Source of the DNA: Thermohalobaculum sp050331335
GTDB taxonomy: Bacteria > Pseudomonadota > Alphaproteobacteria > Rhodobacterales > Rhodobacteraceae
DNA length: 62,290 nt
Reading direction: 5' to 3'
Assembly: GCA_050331335.1 (NCBI GenBank)
Contig: JBHJGY010000061.1
Coordinates: forward strand, 1-62,290
Positions 36,008-44,412 of the stretch are shown one piece after another. The position numbers were made by a program, and so were the translations under genes. Each line of letters opens with the position of its first letter. The stretch's first letter is position 1. The notes beneath the pieces were generated by a model, which saw only the letters and a program-made list of their open reading frames with translations, did no database searches and was not told where the DNA came from.

Positions 36008-37351
36008 ATGACTTTCGTGTCGCCGTCGCAGGAAATCCCGCGGAGCATCGGGAAATACCGGATCGACGCGGTTTTGGGGACCGGCGCCATGGGCGTCGTC
36101 TTCAAAGGATTCGACACCGCCATCGAGCGCGAGGTGGCGATCAAGACCATCAGGCGTGAGCTGCTCGATGATGCTGACGCGGAATCCTGGCGGGCCCGTT
36201 TCGCGCGGGAAGTGCGTACCGCGGCCCGCTGCATCCATCCCAACGTCGTGACGATCTACGACTTCGGCGAAGAGGCCGGGGTTCCCTACATCGCGATGGA
36301 GTTTTGCGCCAGCCGGCCGCTCTCCGATTTTCTAATGTCGCAGCAGGCCTTCGACGTAAAATCTGCCCTCTACATCGCGAGCCAGGTGCTGTCCGCCCTC
36401 GAAGCCGCCCATGCCAACGGAATTGTGCACCGCGACATCAAGCCAGGCAACATCCTCCTGCTCGATGCCGGCACGGTGAAAGTCACCGATTTCGGGATCG
36501 CCCGTGTTGAAAGCTCGATCATGACCGCGCATGGCTCCATGGTCGGGACGCCCTCCTATATGAGCCCCGAGCAGTTCATGGGCACGGGTGTCGACCAGCG
36601 CTCCGACCTCTTCAGCACCGCCATCGTCCTCTATGAAATGCTGACCGGCCGGCGGCCCTTCCCGGGGGCAAACAGTGCTGAGATCATGTTCCGCGTGCTC
36701 AACGAGCACCCGGAGCCGATCAGCGTGATAAACCCGAAGGTGCCGCCGCGCGTGGAGCAGGTGGTCTGGCGCGCCCTCGACAAGGATCCGGGCCAGCGCT
36801 TCAACAGCGCCGGCGAGTTCGCCCAGGCGCTTGCGGCGGCAATGGGACCCAGCGAGGCGGCCACCATCATCGCACCCGCGGCTCAGGTTGCCCCCCGGCC
36901 GAAATCCGGCTTCGACGAGGGGGTTTTGGTGACGGCGGAGCGCCGGCTCGCCCGTCTCGTGGGGCCGATCGCAAAGGTGATGGTGAAACGGGCGTCGGCC
37001 TCGGCCGGCTCTGTCTCGGAGCTCTATGGCATTCTCGCCAAGGAGATCGGCAACCCCGAGCTTGCTGATCGCTTTCGCAAGTCAGCGTCTGACACCGCAA
37101 TGAGCGACACCGCGATGCAGATGTCGACCAGCCTCAGCCGTTCCGGACAGCGCGTTGCGATCGACCCGGAAACCCTGGGTCAGACCCAGATGTCGCTGGC
37201 GAGCCATCTCGGTCCCGTCGCGAAAGTTTTGGTCCAGCGCGCGGCCACAAAGGCGACGAGCCTGGAGAGCTTCTACCGCATTCTCGCCGATGCGATCCCG
37301 GGCGAGCGCGAGCGCAGCGACTTTCTCCGCAAGCATCTGGGCCGGCGCTGA
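36008..37351 (+). CDS. Soluble Ser/Thr protein kinase (PpkA-like role)
   Basis: 447 aa. The kinase domain (about 15-280) has LGTGAMGVVF, the ATP lysine K46, the catalytic loop HRDIKPGN (D143), DFG at 161-163 and a PSYMSPEQ activation-loop end, so it is complete. The C-terminal part holds two related segments (about 310-345 and 400-436) with LVGPIAKVMVKRA and HLGPVAKVLVQRA, reminiscent of DUF8082. Unlike PpkA of Pseudomonas, no membrane helix or periplasmic domain is seen. With TagH and the PP2C phosphatase in the same locus, it likely phosphorylates T6SS proteins. Confidence 0.9.
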   Translation: MTFVSPSQEIPRSIGKYRIDAVLGTGAMGVVFKGFDTAIEREVAIKTIRRELLDDADAESWRARFAREVRTAARCIHPNVVTIYDFGEEAGVPYIAMEFCASRPLSDFLMSQQAFDVKSALYIASQVLSALEAAHANGIVHRDIKPGNILLLDAGTVKVTDFGIARVESSIMTAHGSMVGTPSYMSPEQFMGTGVDQRSDLFSTAIVLYEMLTGRRPFPGANSAEIMFRVLNEHPEPISVINPKVPPRVEQVVWRALDKDPGQRFNSAGEFAQALAAAMGPSEAATIIAPAAQVAPRPKSGFDEGVLVTAERRLARLVGPIAKVMVKRASASAGSVSELYGILAKEIGNPELADRFRKSASDTAMSDTAMQMSTSLSRSGQRVAIDPETLGQTQMSLASHLGPVAKVLVQRAATKATSLESFYRILADAIPGERERSDFLRKHLGRR

Positions 37352-37370
37352 CCGCAGCTGGCGAGCGCCG

Positions 37371-38234
37371 TTACTCTTCGGCCGCGTCGGCGCGCGCTAC
37401 CTCGATCTGCCCGGAGGCAAGCCACTGCTCGATCTTCTCGCGGCTCACCTCGAAATGCATCGAGTCTTCCCGACCGAAGCCCGCGCCCCAGATCCAGCCC
37501 TCGGCATTGAACTTCTCCGCCAACAGCACGAGGCCCAGCTGGGTCTGTCCGTCGCCCAAGGTGTCGAGCTCGCCATCGATGTTTAGGTCCACGGCGAGGC
37601 CATAGGCATGGGAGGAAGCTCGGTCCGTAGAGCCGCGAATGCGGCGCACGCACAGCGCGCCCGCTGAGGTGATCCGGGCGTAAAGCTCCGGCTCATAGAC
37701 CTGAATGTTGCGAAAAATCTGCCGCAGAGAGAGCACCGCAGGCTGCAACATCCGAACCCGGATCGGGCCGACCTCCTCAAGCACGAGCAAGTTCTTGAGC
37801 GCATCGTTTTCCATCGGCTCGCAATCGTCGGTGAGCACCTCGCGCGGCAGGCCGAACACGCTGCGCAGATAGCTCGGCGTCGCAACGGTCAGGCCGCGGT
37901 TGAAGCTTCGCCGGTCGGCGACCTTCACCACCATTGCGAAATTCTCCTTCAGCGTATCCTCCTGCTGCGGCTCGGCGACCGGGGCGAGGTCGCGCGGGCC
38001 GTAATTCTGATCGAGGATCGCGCGGGCGGAACGGGTATCGAGGGCATCGACCCGATCTGCGAGCGCTTCCATCTCCATCAGCTGCGTGTTCATCCGGGCG
38101 CGGAGCGCTTTGACCTGCTCGTTGAGTTCCGCGACCTCGTCCTTGCCGCCGAGAAAACCCGCAGAGAGATGCCAGACGACGGGAGCCAGAAGCACCGCGA
38201 TGGCGAGCACAATGAGACCCATATTGGCTTTCAA
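37371..38234 (-). CDS. Membrane-anchored M15-type peptidase (D-Ala-D-Ala carboxypeptidase/extensin-like)
   Basis: 287 aa. An N-terminal membrane helix (about 5-27) is followed by a coiled coil (about 30-72) and a C-terminal peptidase domain with zinc ligands SSHAYGLAVD (H209, D216) and SMHFEV (H260). This is the M15/extensin_C arrangement of cell-wall peptidases. I chose TTG at 38234 because GGAGG lies about 9 bases upstream; ATG at 38222 is the alternative. It is convergent with the kinase gene, 19 bases away. It may trim peptidoglycan for secretion-system passage, but could be an unrelated neighbour. Confidence 0.82.
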   Translation of the reverse strand: MKANMGLIVLAIAVLLAPVVWHLSAGFLGGKDEVAELNEQVKALRARMNTQLMEMEALADRVDALDTRSARAILDQNYGPRDLAPVAEPQQEDTLKENFAMVVKVADRRSFNRGLTVATPSYLRSVFGLPREVLTDDCEPMENDALKNLLVLEEVGPIRVRMLQPAVLSLRQIFRNIQVYEPELYARITSAGALCVRRIRGSTDRASSHAYGLAVDLNIDGELDTLGDGQTQLGLVLLAEKFNAEGWIWGAGFGREDSMHFEVSREKIEQWLASGQIEVARADAAEE

Positions 38235-38402
38235 GGATGCAGTCCTCCGATGATCACCGCCCACCAGACCTAGCAGATTTGCCGCCGCCTGACAGCGCTT
38301 TGCCGGTTTGCGCGACGGCCCCCGTCCTGCGGGCTCGACAAACTCGCTGCGCTGCGAGACAACCCGGGCGTGGCGGAAGGTCCGCGGCAGTGGGAGGCGC
38401 GA

Positions 38403-39722
38403 ATGGATCGGATCATCGAACGACTGCCAAGCCCGGGAGGTGTCGCACTCTGGCTCTATGCCCTGGCTTTTGTGGCGCTGCCGGCGCTGCTTGCCTATAA
38501 GGGCTTCGCCTATGTCATCGGGATCGTGATCTTCACCGTCGGCTTGCGGCCTCACATCGAGAGCATCGTGGCAGGGCGCGGCGTCCATTTCGCCTTCCAC
38601 TGGGGCGGCAAGACCTACACCCGGGACTTTCATTTAGCCATTCGGTCCGAAGCCTGGGCGGTGAAGGCCGTGTCCTGGGTGTTGATGGGCCTGACGATCC
38701 TGGTGCTCCCGATTCTCGTCTTCGTGCTGCAGAGCCAGGGCCAGATCTTTTATGCCCAACTCGAGACCCAGTTACCGGCGATCCTGTCCGAGGTTAACGC
38801 GGCGCTCGACTTCGCCCATGAGCAGCTGCCCGGCTATGTGCCAGAGGTCGATGTGCAGGAGGGCCAGGGCTGGAGCGGGTTGCAGAGCGCCTTCGGCCAA
38901 GTGGCAGGCGATGCCGTTCAGGACATCAAGGGCATGCTGCAATCGGTTTTCGGCAGCGTGATCGCGGTCATCGGAGCGCTGCTCGGGGACTGGGTGAAGC
39001 TGGTCATCGCGGCGCTGATCGTCGGCACGATGCTGGCCGGCTGGAAGAAGGAGGTCGAGATGCACCGTGGGGTGATCTCCCGCGGGATCAAAAACGACCG
39101 CCTGCGCGCAAACCTGCTTCGCTATGGCGAACTTTACCAGACAGGCGTGAGCCTCTTCATCATCGGCTATCTGGAGGTCGCGGCGACGCTCTCCGTGCTC
39201 TATGCCATCTCGATGATCGTCCTGCCGCTCGGCCTCTCGGTCGGTGCGATCCTGTTCATGAGCGTGGTACTCGGCTTCGTCACTGCGATCCCGAAGATCG
39301 GTGGCTTCGGCGGCATGGCCGTGGCGTTCCTCCTGATGGCCAGCAATATCGAGCCGGGATTGGGATGGTTCGGCTATACGCTGCTGAGCTTCGGCACGGG
39401 GTGGGACGTGCTGTTGCGGGTCGCGGCCCTCGTCGGGGTGGCCAAGCTGATGGGACTGCTCGAGGCGTACAACTACACACCGGAGATTTTGGGCAAGAAG
39501 CTCGGATTGACCAAGATGCAGATCATCGGGACCGTGATGATCTGGGCCGTGGGTGCCGGCTTTTTCGGGATGATCTGGGGGATCTTGATCTCGTTGGCTT
39601 TCCAGGCTGGCTTGCGCTTGGCCGAGGAGGCCGAAGCGGCCACGAGCGGCGTAGAACTCGCTGGTGCAGACGCGCCGGCCGGTGCCGCAGGAGGAGGGGT
39701 CGGGGCGAAGGCTGCTGAGTAA
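38403..39722 (+). CDS. AI-2E-transporter-like integral membrane protein
   Basis: 439 aa with about seven to eight hydrophobic helices. The C-terminal part contains PEILGKKLGLTKMQIIG followed by Gly-rich helices (GAGFFGMIWGILISLAF), which is the AI-2E/PerM family pattern; the N-terminal half is more divergent. GGGAGG at 38391-38396 supports the ATG at 38403. It ends in a Gly/Ala-rich tail. Substrate unknown. It is divergent from the M15 peptidase gene and convergent with the next one. Confidence 0.7.
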   Translation: MDRIIERLPSPGGVALWLYALAFVALPALLAYKGFAYVIGIVIFTVGLRPHIESIVAGRGVHFAFHWGGKTYTRDFHLAIRSEAWAVKAVSWVLMGLTILVLPILVFVLQSQGQIFYAQLETQLPAILSEVNAALDFAHEQLPGYVPEVDVQEGQGWSGLQSAFGQVAGDAVQDIKGMLQSVFGSVIAVIGALLGDWVKLVIAALIVGTMLAGWKKEVEMHRGVISRGIKNDRLRANLLRYGELYQTGVSLFIIGYLEVAATLSVLYAISMIVLPLGLSVGAILFMSVVLGFVTAIPKIGGFGGMAVAFLLMASNIEPGLGWFGYTLLSFGTGWDVLLRVAALVGVAKLMGLLEAYNYTPEILGKKLGLTKMQIIGTVMIWAVGAGFFGMIWGILISLAFQAGLRLAEEAEAATSGVELAGADAPAGAAGGGVGAKAAE

Positions 39723-39725
39723 CTG

Positions 39726-41078
39726 TCAGGACGCGGCCCGCGCGGCCTCGATCTCGGGCGCCTGCGGCGGGTCGTCGGTGAGGCTGACCAGGCCGTTAGG
39801 CCCCACGTCCATCCCGGGCAGCGCTTTCTTGAGCCAGCCGAGCTGGTGGGCAAAGTGTTGGTACTCTGTCTGGGCGCGGCCAAACTCGCCCGGCGGCGGC
39901 AGATGGGCGATCCAATGCGGCGAGTACCCCGGCAGGCGCAGCGTGCCCAGCAAGAGCTTCACCCGCAGATAGGCCTCTAGAGTGCCTTCCAAAACCGATT
40001 CAGGCCCAAGCCCGACATACTCGGTGAGCGCCGGGTCGCGCCGGATCGCCTCGCGCATGGTCTCGGCGGTACAGGCCGGGCTGCCGGCGCAGCTTACCCA
40101 GTCGAGCCCGAGTTCGGTCCGCGCCCGCGCACCCTCCGGCGTGTCGGCAGCGATGAGCTCCAGCACCCGACCCGAAGCCACGGTGAATTTCAGGCTCTCC
40201 ACCTCGAGACCGAAGCGATGGTAGAGATGTCCGAGGAACATTTTGTCGTGCTCGATCAGCTCCAGGCAGAGCCCCACCACCTCCGCCTCATGAAGCGAAA
40301 AGATCTCCCGATGCTGCTCGGCGATCTCGGTGCGCAGCTCGGTTAGCCGGTCCCGGTGCGCGCGCTTCGCCCGTCTGAGCTCGCGCGCCTCGGGGCTCGA
40401 CCAGACGGTGTTGACCAGCCATGCGACCATATTGCCGAAGAACTGCCCCAGCCGGCGGCGCAGCCAGACCGCGACCGGGCGCTTTGCGATGGCGTGTTTG
40501 CGGCGAATGCGCGCCATTTCGTTGGCCTTCTCGGCATGGATGCGCTCACGCTCCAACGGGTCGGTGCGCGCCTTAAGCTCCTCATGGATCGCGCGGTGGG
40601 TGGCGCGCATCTGGTCGTCGATCCGGTCGAGCTCACGAAAGCCAAGTTCGGCGGTGCGGAAAGTCTCGATGAACTCAGGCTCGAAGTACCGCAAAGTGAT
40701 GCGCAGGCAGACTGCAGACGGTCCGTTGAACTTGGTCTGCACCAGTTGGATCAGCTCGCGATAGGTCTGCATCCGGTGGGCAACATAGCCGTTGAAGCGG
40801 TTGAACTCGTCCCAGCTCGCAGGGACATGGAGCTTCGGCAGCGCCTTGGTGTCGGCAAGCTTCTGGACGAAGCGGTCCTCGAGGATCTTGCCGGCCACTC
40901 GGGAAAACGGGATCGTGACGAGGGAGACGCCCTTTCCCTGCACGAAGAGAACGGTGAATGCCCATTTGAGCAGCCACAAGAGCGCAGCGATCAGGAGGCC
41001 CGCGGCCAGCCAAACCGTGGTGCTCACCCCCTCCACATGGTCGATGAGGCTGTCAACAGTGCTCAGCTCGGTTTCCAT
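39726..41078 (-). CDS. Unknown membrane-anchored protein with coiled-coil region
   Basis: 450 aa. One membrane helix (about 20-45) follows a short acidic N-terminus. The rest is predicted cytoplasmic and rich in Arg/Glu/Leu helices (for example RAKRAHRDRLTELRTEIAEQ), with a central hydrophobic stretch near 230-245 that may be a re-entrant or second helix. Residues 330-365 contain two Cys (CAGSPACTAE). I do not recognise the family. It ends 4 bases from the AI-2E-like gene on the opposite strand. Confidence 0.75.
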   Translation of the reverse strand: METELSTVDSLIDHVEGVSTTVWLAAGLLIAALLWLLKWAFTVLFVQGKGVSLVTIPFSRVAGKILEDRFVQKLADTKALPKLHVPASWDEFNRFNGYVAHRMQTYRELIQLVQTKFNGPSAVCLRITLRYFEPEFIETFRTAELGFRELDRIDDQMRATHRAIHEELKARTDPLERERIHAEKANEMARIRRKHAIAKRPVAVWLRRRLGQFFGNMVAWLVNTVWSSPEARELRRAKRAHRDRLTELRTEIAEQHREIFSLHEAEVVGLCLELIEHDKMFLGHLYHRFGLEVESLKFTVASGRVLELIAADTPEGARARTELGLDWVSCAGSPACTAETMREAIRRDPALTEYVGLGPESVLEGTLEAYLRVKLLLGTLRLPGYSPHWIAHLPPPGEFGRAQTEYQHFAHQLGWLKKALPGMDVGPNGLVSLTDDPPQAPEIEAARAAS

Positions 41079-41186
41079 CGCCGCCTCCGCGTTCTGTCCA
41101 ACATGGGTGATAGCTCACCCGCGCGGCTGGTGGTAGCGCCGCTGACGGCTTGACCTCTCGGTGCGGACGGAATAGTTCCCCTGCGG

Positions 41187-41262
41187 GGGCCCGTAGCTCA
41201 GCTGGTAGAGCAACTGACTTTTAATCAGTTGGCCACAGGTTCGAATCCTGTCGGGCTCACCA
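41187..41262 (+). tRNA. tRNA-Lys (anticodon UUU)
   Basis: A 76-base tRNA: acceptor stem GGGCCCG pairs CGGGCTC (one G-U pair), the D arm contains AGCTCAGCTGGTAGAGC, the anticodon loop CTTTTAA gives anticodon UUU, the T arm contains GGTTCGAATCC, and CCA is encoded at 41260-41262. It reads AAA/AAG codons. Confidence 0.96.
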
Positions 41263-41626
41263 CTTTCTCCATGATGGGTGTCGGTCGCGTGCAGCGCGTA
41301 CGGCATCGAGGCGAGCGATGGGTAAGCCTCGCGACCTTCTTTTGCGCGCACGCATGGGCGTCGTCAGCCTTCGTGGCCAGAGGGTGCCATGAGTGCTAGG
41401 CGCCCAAGCGTCTCCGGTGGACCGGCTTGTCGTGTAACCTGCGGCGATATAGGTATTTTTCTAATCGCCCTTGATAATCTCCCGCGGTAGTTCTCACAGC
41501 GTTTCACAGGCTACCGGCGCCGCCATGGTCTGGTGGCCGGCCGGCCGCGCATGCCGCAGCCGACGCGCTTGACTCAAAAGACAACGCTAAGCACGGTATA
41601 ACAAAACTTCATGGGAGGATGTCGAA
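41263..41626. other. Intergenic region upstream of the fdhI-like gene
   Basis: No gene seen. A TTGACT at 41569 and TATAAC at 41597 are 22 bases apart, too wide for a standard promoter, so I do not call one. No FNR-type palindrome (TTGAT-N4-ATCAA) is present. GGGAGG at 41613-41618 is the ribosome-binding site for the downstream gene. Confidence 0.4.
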
Positions 41627-42886
41627 ATGACAACGCGCCCCTCGGCTGCGCAGCTTTTCGTTGTGGCCATCATCACCGTGCTTTTTGCGGCCGTCGCCGG
41701 TAAGTCGATGGCACAGGAGACCCCAGCCATCTCCCTTGAGGAGGTGATGCAGGAGAGCGAGAGCCGCAGCACCGCCGGCGGCTCCGTCCGTCCGCCCGCG
41801 GATGCGGTCGTGCCCGTGCCGTTGGAGCCCGGCGTCGGCCGCGCGCGCGATGCGGCCGAAGGCGGCGCAAAGGACCCTCAAGATCCCTTGGGGACGCGTG
41901 GGCCGAACTCCGACGCCACGCTTTGGGCGGAGATCCGTGCCGGTGAGAATTTCACCACCCAGGCCTCCAACTCGCAATCGGCTTTCTTGGTGCAAGATAG
42001 CGGCATGGCCTGGCAGCAGTTGCGCGCAAAGGACGGTGTGTTGCAAGTTTGGAGCTCTTGGGCGCTCGCGGGGATCATCGCCACTCTTTTGCTTTTCTAC
42101 CTGCTGCGCGGGCGGATTCGCATCGACTCCGGCTTTTCGGGCCAATTGATCGAGCGGTTTAAAGGCTGGGAGCGCTTTGGGCATTGGCTGCTCGCGGTTT
42201 CTTTCATCGTTCTTGCCTTGACCGGGCTCAATCTGCTTTACGGGAAAGACTACTTACTGCCGCTGATCGGTAAGGAGACGTTCGCGCTCACGGCCCTCTG
42301 GGGCAAATACATGCACAACTATGTCGCGTGGGCCTTCATGATTTCGCTGGTCTGGATTTTCGTGGCTTGGGTTGCGCATAACATCCCCGCTTGGATCGAC
42401 CTGATCTGGATCAGCAAGGCGGGCGGGCTGTTCTCAAAGAATGTTCACCCCCCCAGCCGCAAGTTCAACGCGGGTCAAAAGCTGATCTTCTGGTCCACGA
42501 TCCTGCTGGGCGGGTCAGTGTCTGCCTCAGGGCTGATGCTGCTGTTCCCGTACGAGATCGCCATGTTCGGGCCGACATTCGAAACCCTCAACAGTCTCGG
42601 CGTCTCGCAGCTGGTGTTGGGTTATGAGTTGAAAACGGCCTTGACGCCGATCGAAGAAATGCAGTTCGCGCAGGCATGGCACACGATCGTTGCCATTGCG
42701 ATGATCGTGATTATCGTAGCGCATATCTATATCGGCTCGGTCGGGATGCAGGGGGCGTTCGACGCGATGGGATCGGGTTGGGTCGACCGCAACTGGGCCA
42801 AAGAGCACCATGGGCTTTGGGTGGCGGAGCACGATGCCGAAGAGGCCAAGCACGGCCGTGGCCCGAAACCGACCCCGGCCGAGTAA
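41627..42886 (+). CDS. fdoI: Formate dehydrogenase gamma subunit (cytochrome b), orphan
   Basis: Membrane cytochrome b subunit that passes electrons from formate dehydrogenase to quinone. The 419-aa product has a signal-like N-terminus and a ~135-residue periplasmic extension, then four main membrane helices with haem-ligand His residues (WERFGHWLLAVSF; KYMHNYVAW; QAWHTIVAIAMIVIIVAHIYIG). The C-terminal GMQGAFDAMGSGWVD is typical of FdoI/FdhI. The catalytic and iron-sulfur subunits, usually adjacent, are absent here, so it must work with subunits encoded elsewhere or is an orphan. Confidence 0.9.
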   Translation: MTTRPSAAQLFVVAIITVLFAAVAGKSMAQETPAISLEEVMQESESRSTAGGSVRPPADAVVPVPLEPGVGRARDAAEGGAKDPQDPLGTRGPNSDATLWAEIRAGENFTTQASNSQSAFLVQDSGMAWQQLRAKDGVLQVWSSWALAGIIATLLLFYLLRGRIRIDSGFSGQLIERFKGWERFGHWLLAVSFIVLALTGLNLLYGKDYLLPLIGKETFALTALWGKYMHNYVAWAFMISLVWIFVAWVAHNIPAWIDLIWISKAGGLFSKNVHPPSRKFNAGQKLIFWSTILLGGSVSASGLMLLFPYEIAMFGPTFETLNSLGVSQLVLGYELKTALTPIEEMQFAQAWHTIVAIAMIVIIVAHIYIGSVGMQGAFDAMGSGWVDRNWAKEHHGLWVAEHDAEEAKHGRGPKPTPAE

Positions 42887-42903
42887 GCATGGGCGCCGGA
42901 TGC

Positions 42904-42923
42904 GCCCTCCCCCCGGGGAGGGC
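42904..42923. terminator. GC-rich hairpin between convergent genes
   Basis: GCCCTCCCC (42904-42912) pairs with GGGGAGGGC (42915-42923). It sits between the 3' ends of the fdoI-like gene and the minus-strand acidic-protein gene. No T-run follows in either direction, so it may be a weak bidirectional stop. Confidence 0.4.
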
Positions 42924-42936
42924 GGCCTGGCATGGC

Positions 42937-43818
42937 TCAGAAAAACTCGCCGAGAAGATCGCCGGTGCGGAACGGCAGCTCGAGGTTGATCTCGGGGGTC
43001 AGATCGAGTTCGAGGTCGGCTCTGGTTAGATCGTCGGTCTCAAAATCCGTCGCGATCCGGATCACGTCTCCCAAGCCACGCGTTTCCGACTGCAAGTAAG
43101 ACAAGCGGAAGTCGTTTTCGATGCTGCCGTCGCGACCGACATCGTCGCCAATTTCGATGTCGAATTCTAGATCCAAGAAAAACTCGTCTTCATAGCCCTC
43201 ATCGTCGGGGTCTTCGATGCCGAATTCCAATTCAAAATCGGTATCCAACAATTCGTCCATGGTTTGGGCGGTGAAGATATCCAGGCCGGCGAAAAACTCA
43301 GTCTCGGAATTGAATTCTCCCAATGTCGGACGGGGTTCGAATTCTTGCTCGAAGCCGAGATCCAGCTCGTAGGTAATGCCGAAGAGATCGAGTTCGAGAT
43401 CGAGATCGGCATCGAACTGAAAGTAGCCGAGAGCCCCAGTGTCCTCCAGCCCCTGTTCATCGGTCCGGAAGGTGTCGAAGTCGATATCCGTTTCGATGGT
43501 TCCGCCCAGAACGGTCCCGAGCAGGAAGGCGGACAGATCCAAGTCTACCTGGTAGGATGTTCCAGTACCGGAGAGGAAGTTTTCGAAAGTCGCACCGTCT
43601 TCGACAGTGATCGAGACGAAGCCGGACACCCCGGTGCCGAGCACGGTCCCAGTCACCTGAAGGCCGCGCTCAAAGCCGGTCGACTCGAACACCCCGAAGT
43701 TGATGTTAAATTCAGTGCCGGTGGCCCTCAGAAGCGTGCTGATGACACCATCGGGGATCAGATCGGTCCCGAAGGTGATCCCTTGTTGTGGGTTTGGAGT
43801 CCTCTCGTTGAACGCCAT
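42937..43818 (-). CDS. Acidic, cysteine-free protein of unknown function
   Basis: 293 aa, very rich in Asp, Glu, Phe and Leu in alternating patterns (for example DADLDLELDLFGITYELDLG) that suggest a beta-rich fold. No Cys, no signal peptide and no membrane helix. The C-terminus is hydrophobic-acidic (GDLLGEFF), and the segment LQSETRGLGDV resembles LESKNKGLGDI in the decayed gene just upstream. Acidic, Cys-free, signal-less proteins are common among type I secretion substrates, but no RTX repeats or transporter genes are seen, so export is only a suggestion. GGAGAA precedes the ATG. Confidence 0.7.
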   Translation of the reverse strand: MAFNERTPNPQQGITFGTDLIPDGVISTLLRATGTEFNINFGVFESTGFERGLQVTGTVLGTGVSGFVSITVEDGATFENFLSGTGTSYQVDLDLSAFLLGTVLGGTIETDIDFDTFRTDEQGLEDTGALGYFQFDADLDLELDLFGITYELDLGFEQEFEPRPTLGEFNSETEFFAGLDIFTAQTMDELLDTDFELEFGIEDPDDEGYEDEFFLDLEFDIEIGDDVGRDGSIENDFRLSYLQSETRGLGDVIRIATDFETDDLTRADLELDLTPEINLELPFRTGDLLGEFF

Positions 43819-43875
43819 GCCTGTTCTCCTTTTGACGGATGGACGGCGCAGCCCGGTTGGGCGTGCGCGGATTGA

Positions 43876-44220
43876 TCACAGCAACTCGCTGAAAATGTCG
43901 CCGAGCCCTTTGTTTTTCGATTCGAGGAAGCGGCCGCGCAGCTAGGCATCGAAATCCAGGAGCAGTGTTCGATCGGGGGCGAGTATGTCGATCTGACCCA
44001 GAAAGTCGAGAAAGAACGTTCTTTCGAAACTGCTGCCGTTTTCGAGCAAGACTGTAGCGGGTGCTGTAATCAAGTTTCGAAGACCGACGTGGCGAAAGCC
44101 ATGCCGATTTGCAGCCCCTTGGCATCGAGTGTTTCGATCGTCAGATTGAGTCAGGTCCCGAGCGTGTCGAGCGTTTCGCTGGTTGGATTGATTAGGACCG
44201 CTTAGGCTCTGACATCGCCT
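43876..44220 (-). pseudogene. Decayed paralogue of the acidic protein gene
   Basis: Minus-strand translation in one frame gives TVLLENGSSFERTFFLDF, then LLLDFDA-stop-LRGRFLESKNKGLGDI and an end of FSELL. An upstream piece in another frame reads NLTIETLDAKGLQIGMAF and is broken by further stops. So there is at least one frameshift and several nonsense changes. The LESKNKGLGDI part matches LQSETRGLGDV of the intact neighbour, suggesting tandem duplication and decay. The remaining bases to 44412 show nothing coding. Confidence 0.6.
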
Positions 44221-44412
44221 CTCATCTGAGTCTTACGCCTTTAGATGCCTGACTTGCCGGCTGTCGTCGTCTCCCGGCTGCTTACATACAACAACTCTGT
44301 TGAAACAGATTTCGGTGAAGATGTAGAAAATTGGGAACTGACTGGACAGATTTGCGGGCTTGAAGCCAAGAGGCGACAAGCTGTCCTTCGCCGAACACAC
44401 GGAGCCGATCGG

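Noticed and set aside
41569..41602. TTGACT and TATAAC upstream of the fdoI-like gene as a promoter
   Set aside because: The spacing is 22 bases, outside the usual 16-18 range, and no better -35 lies at the right distance.
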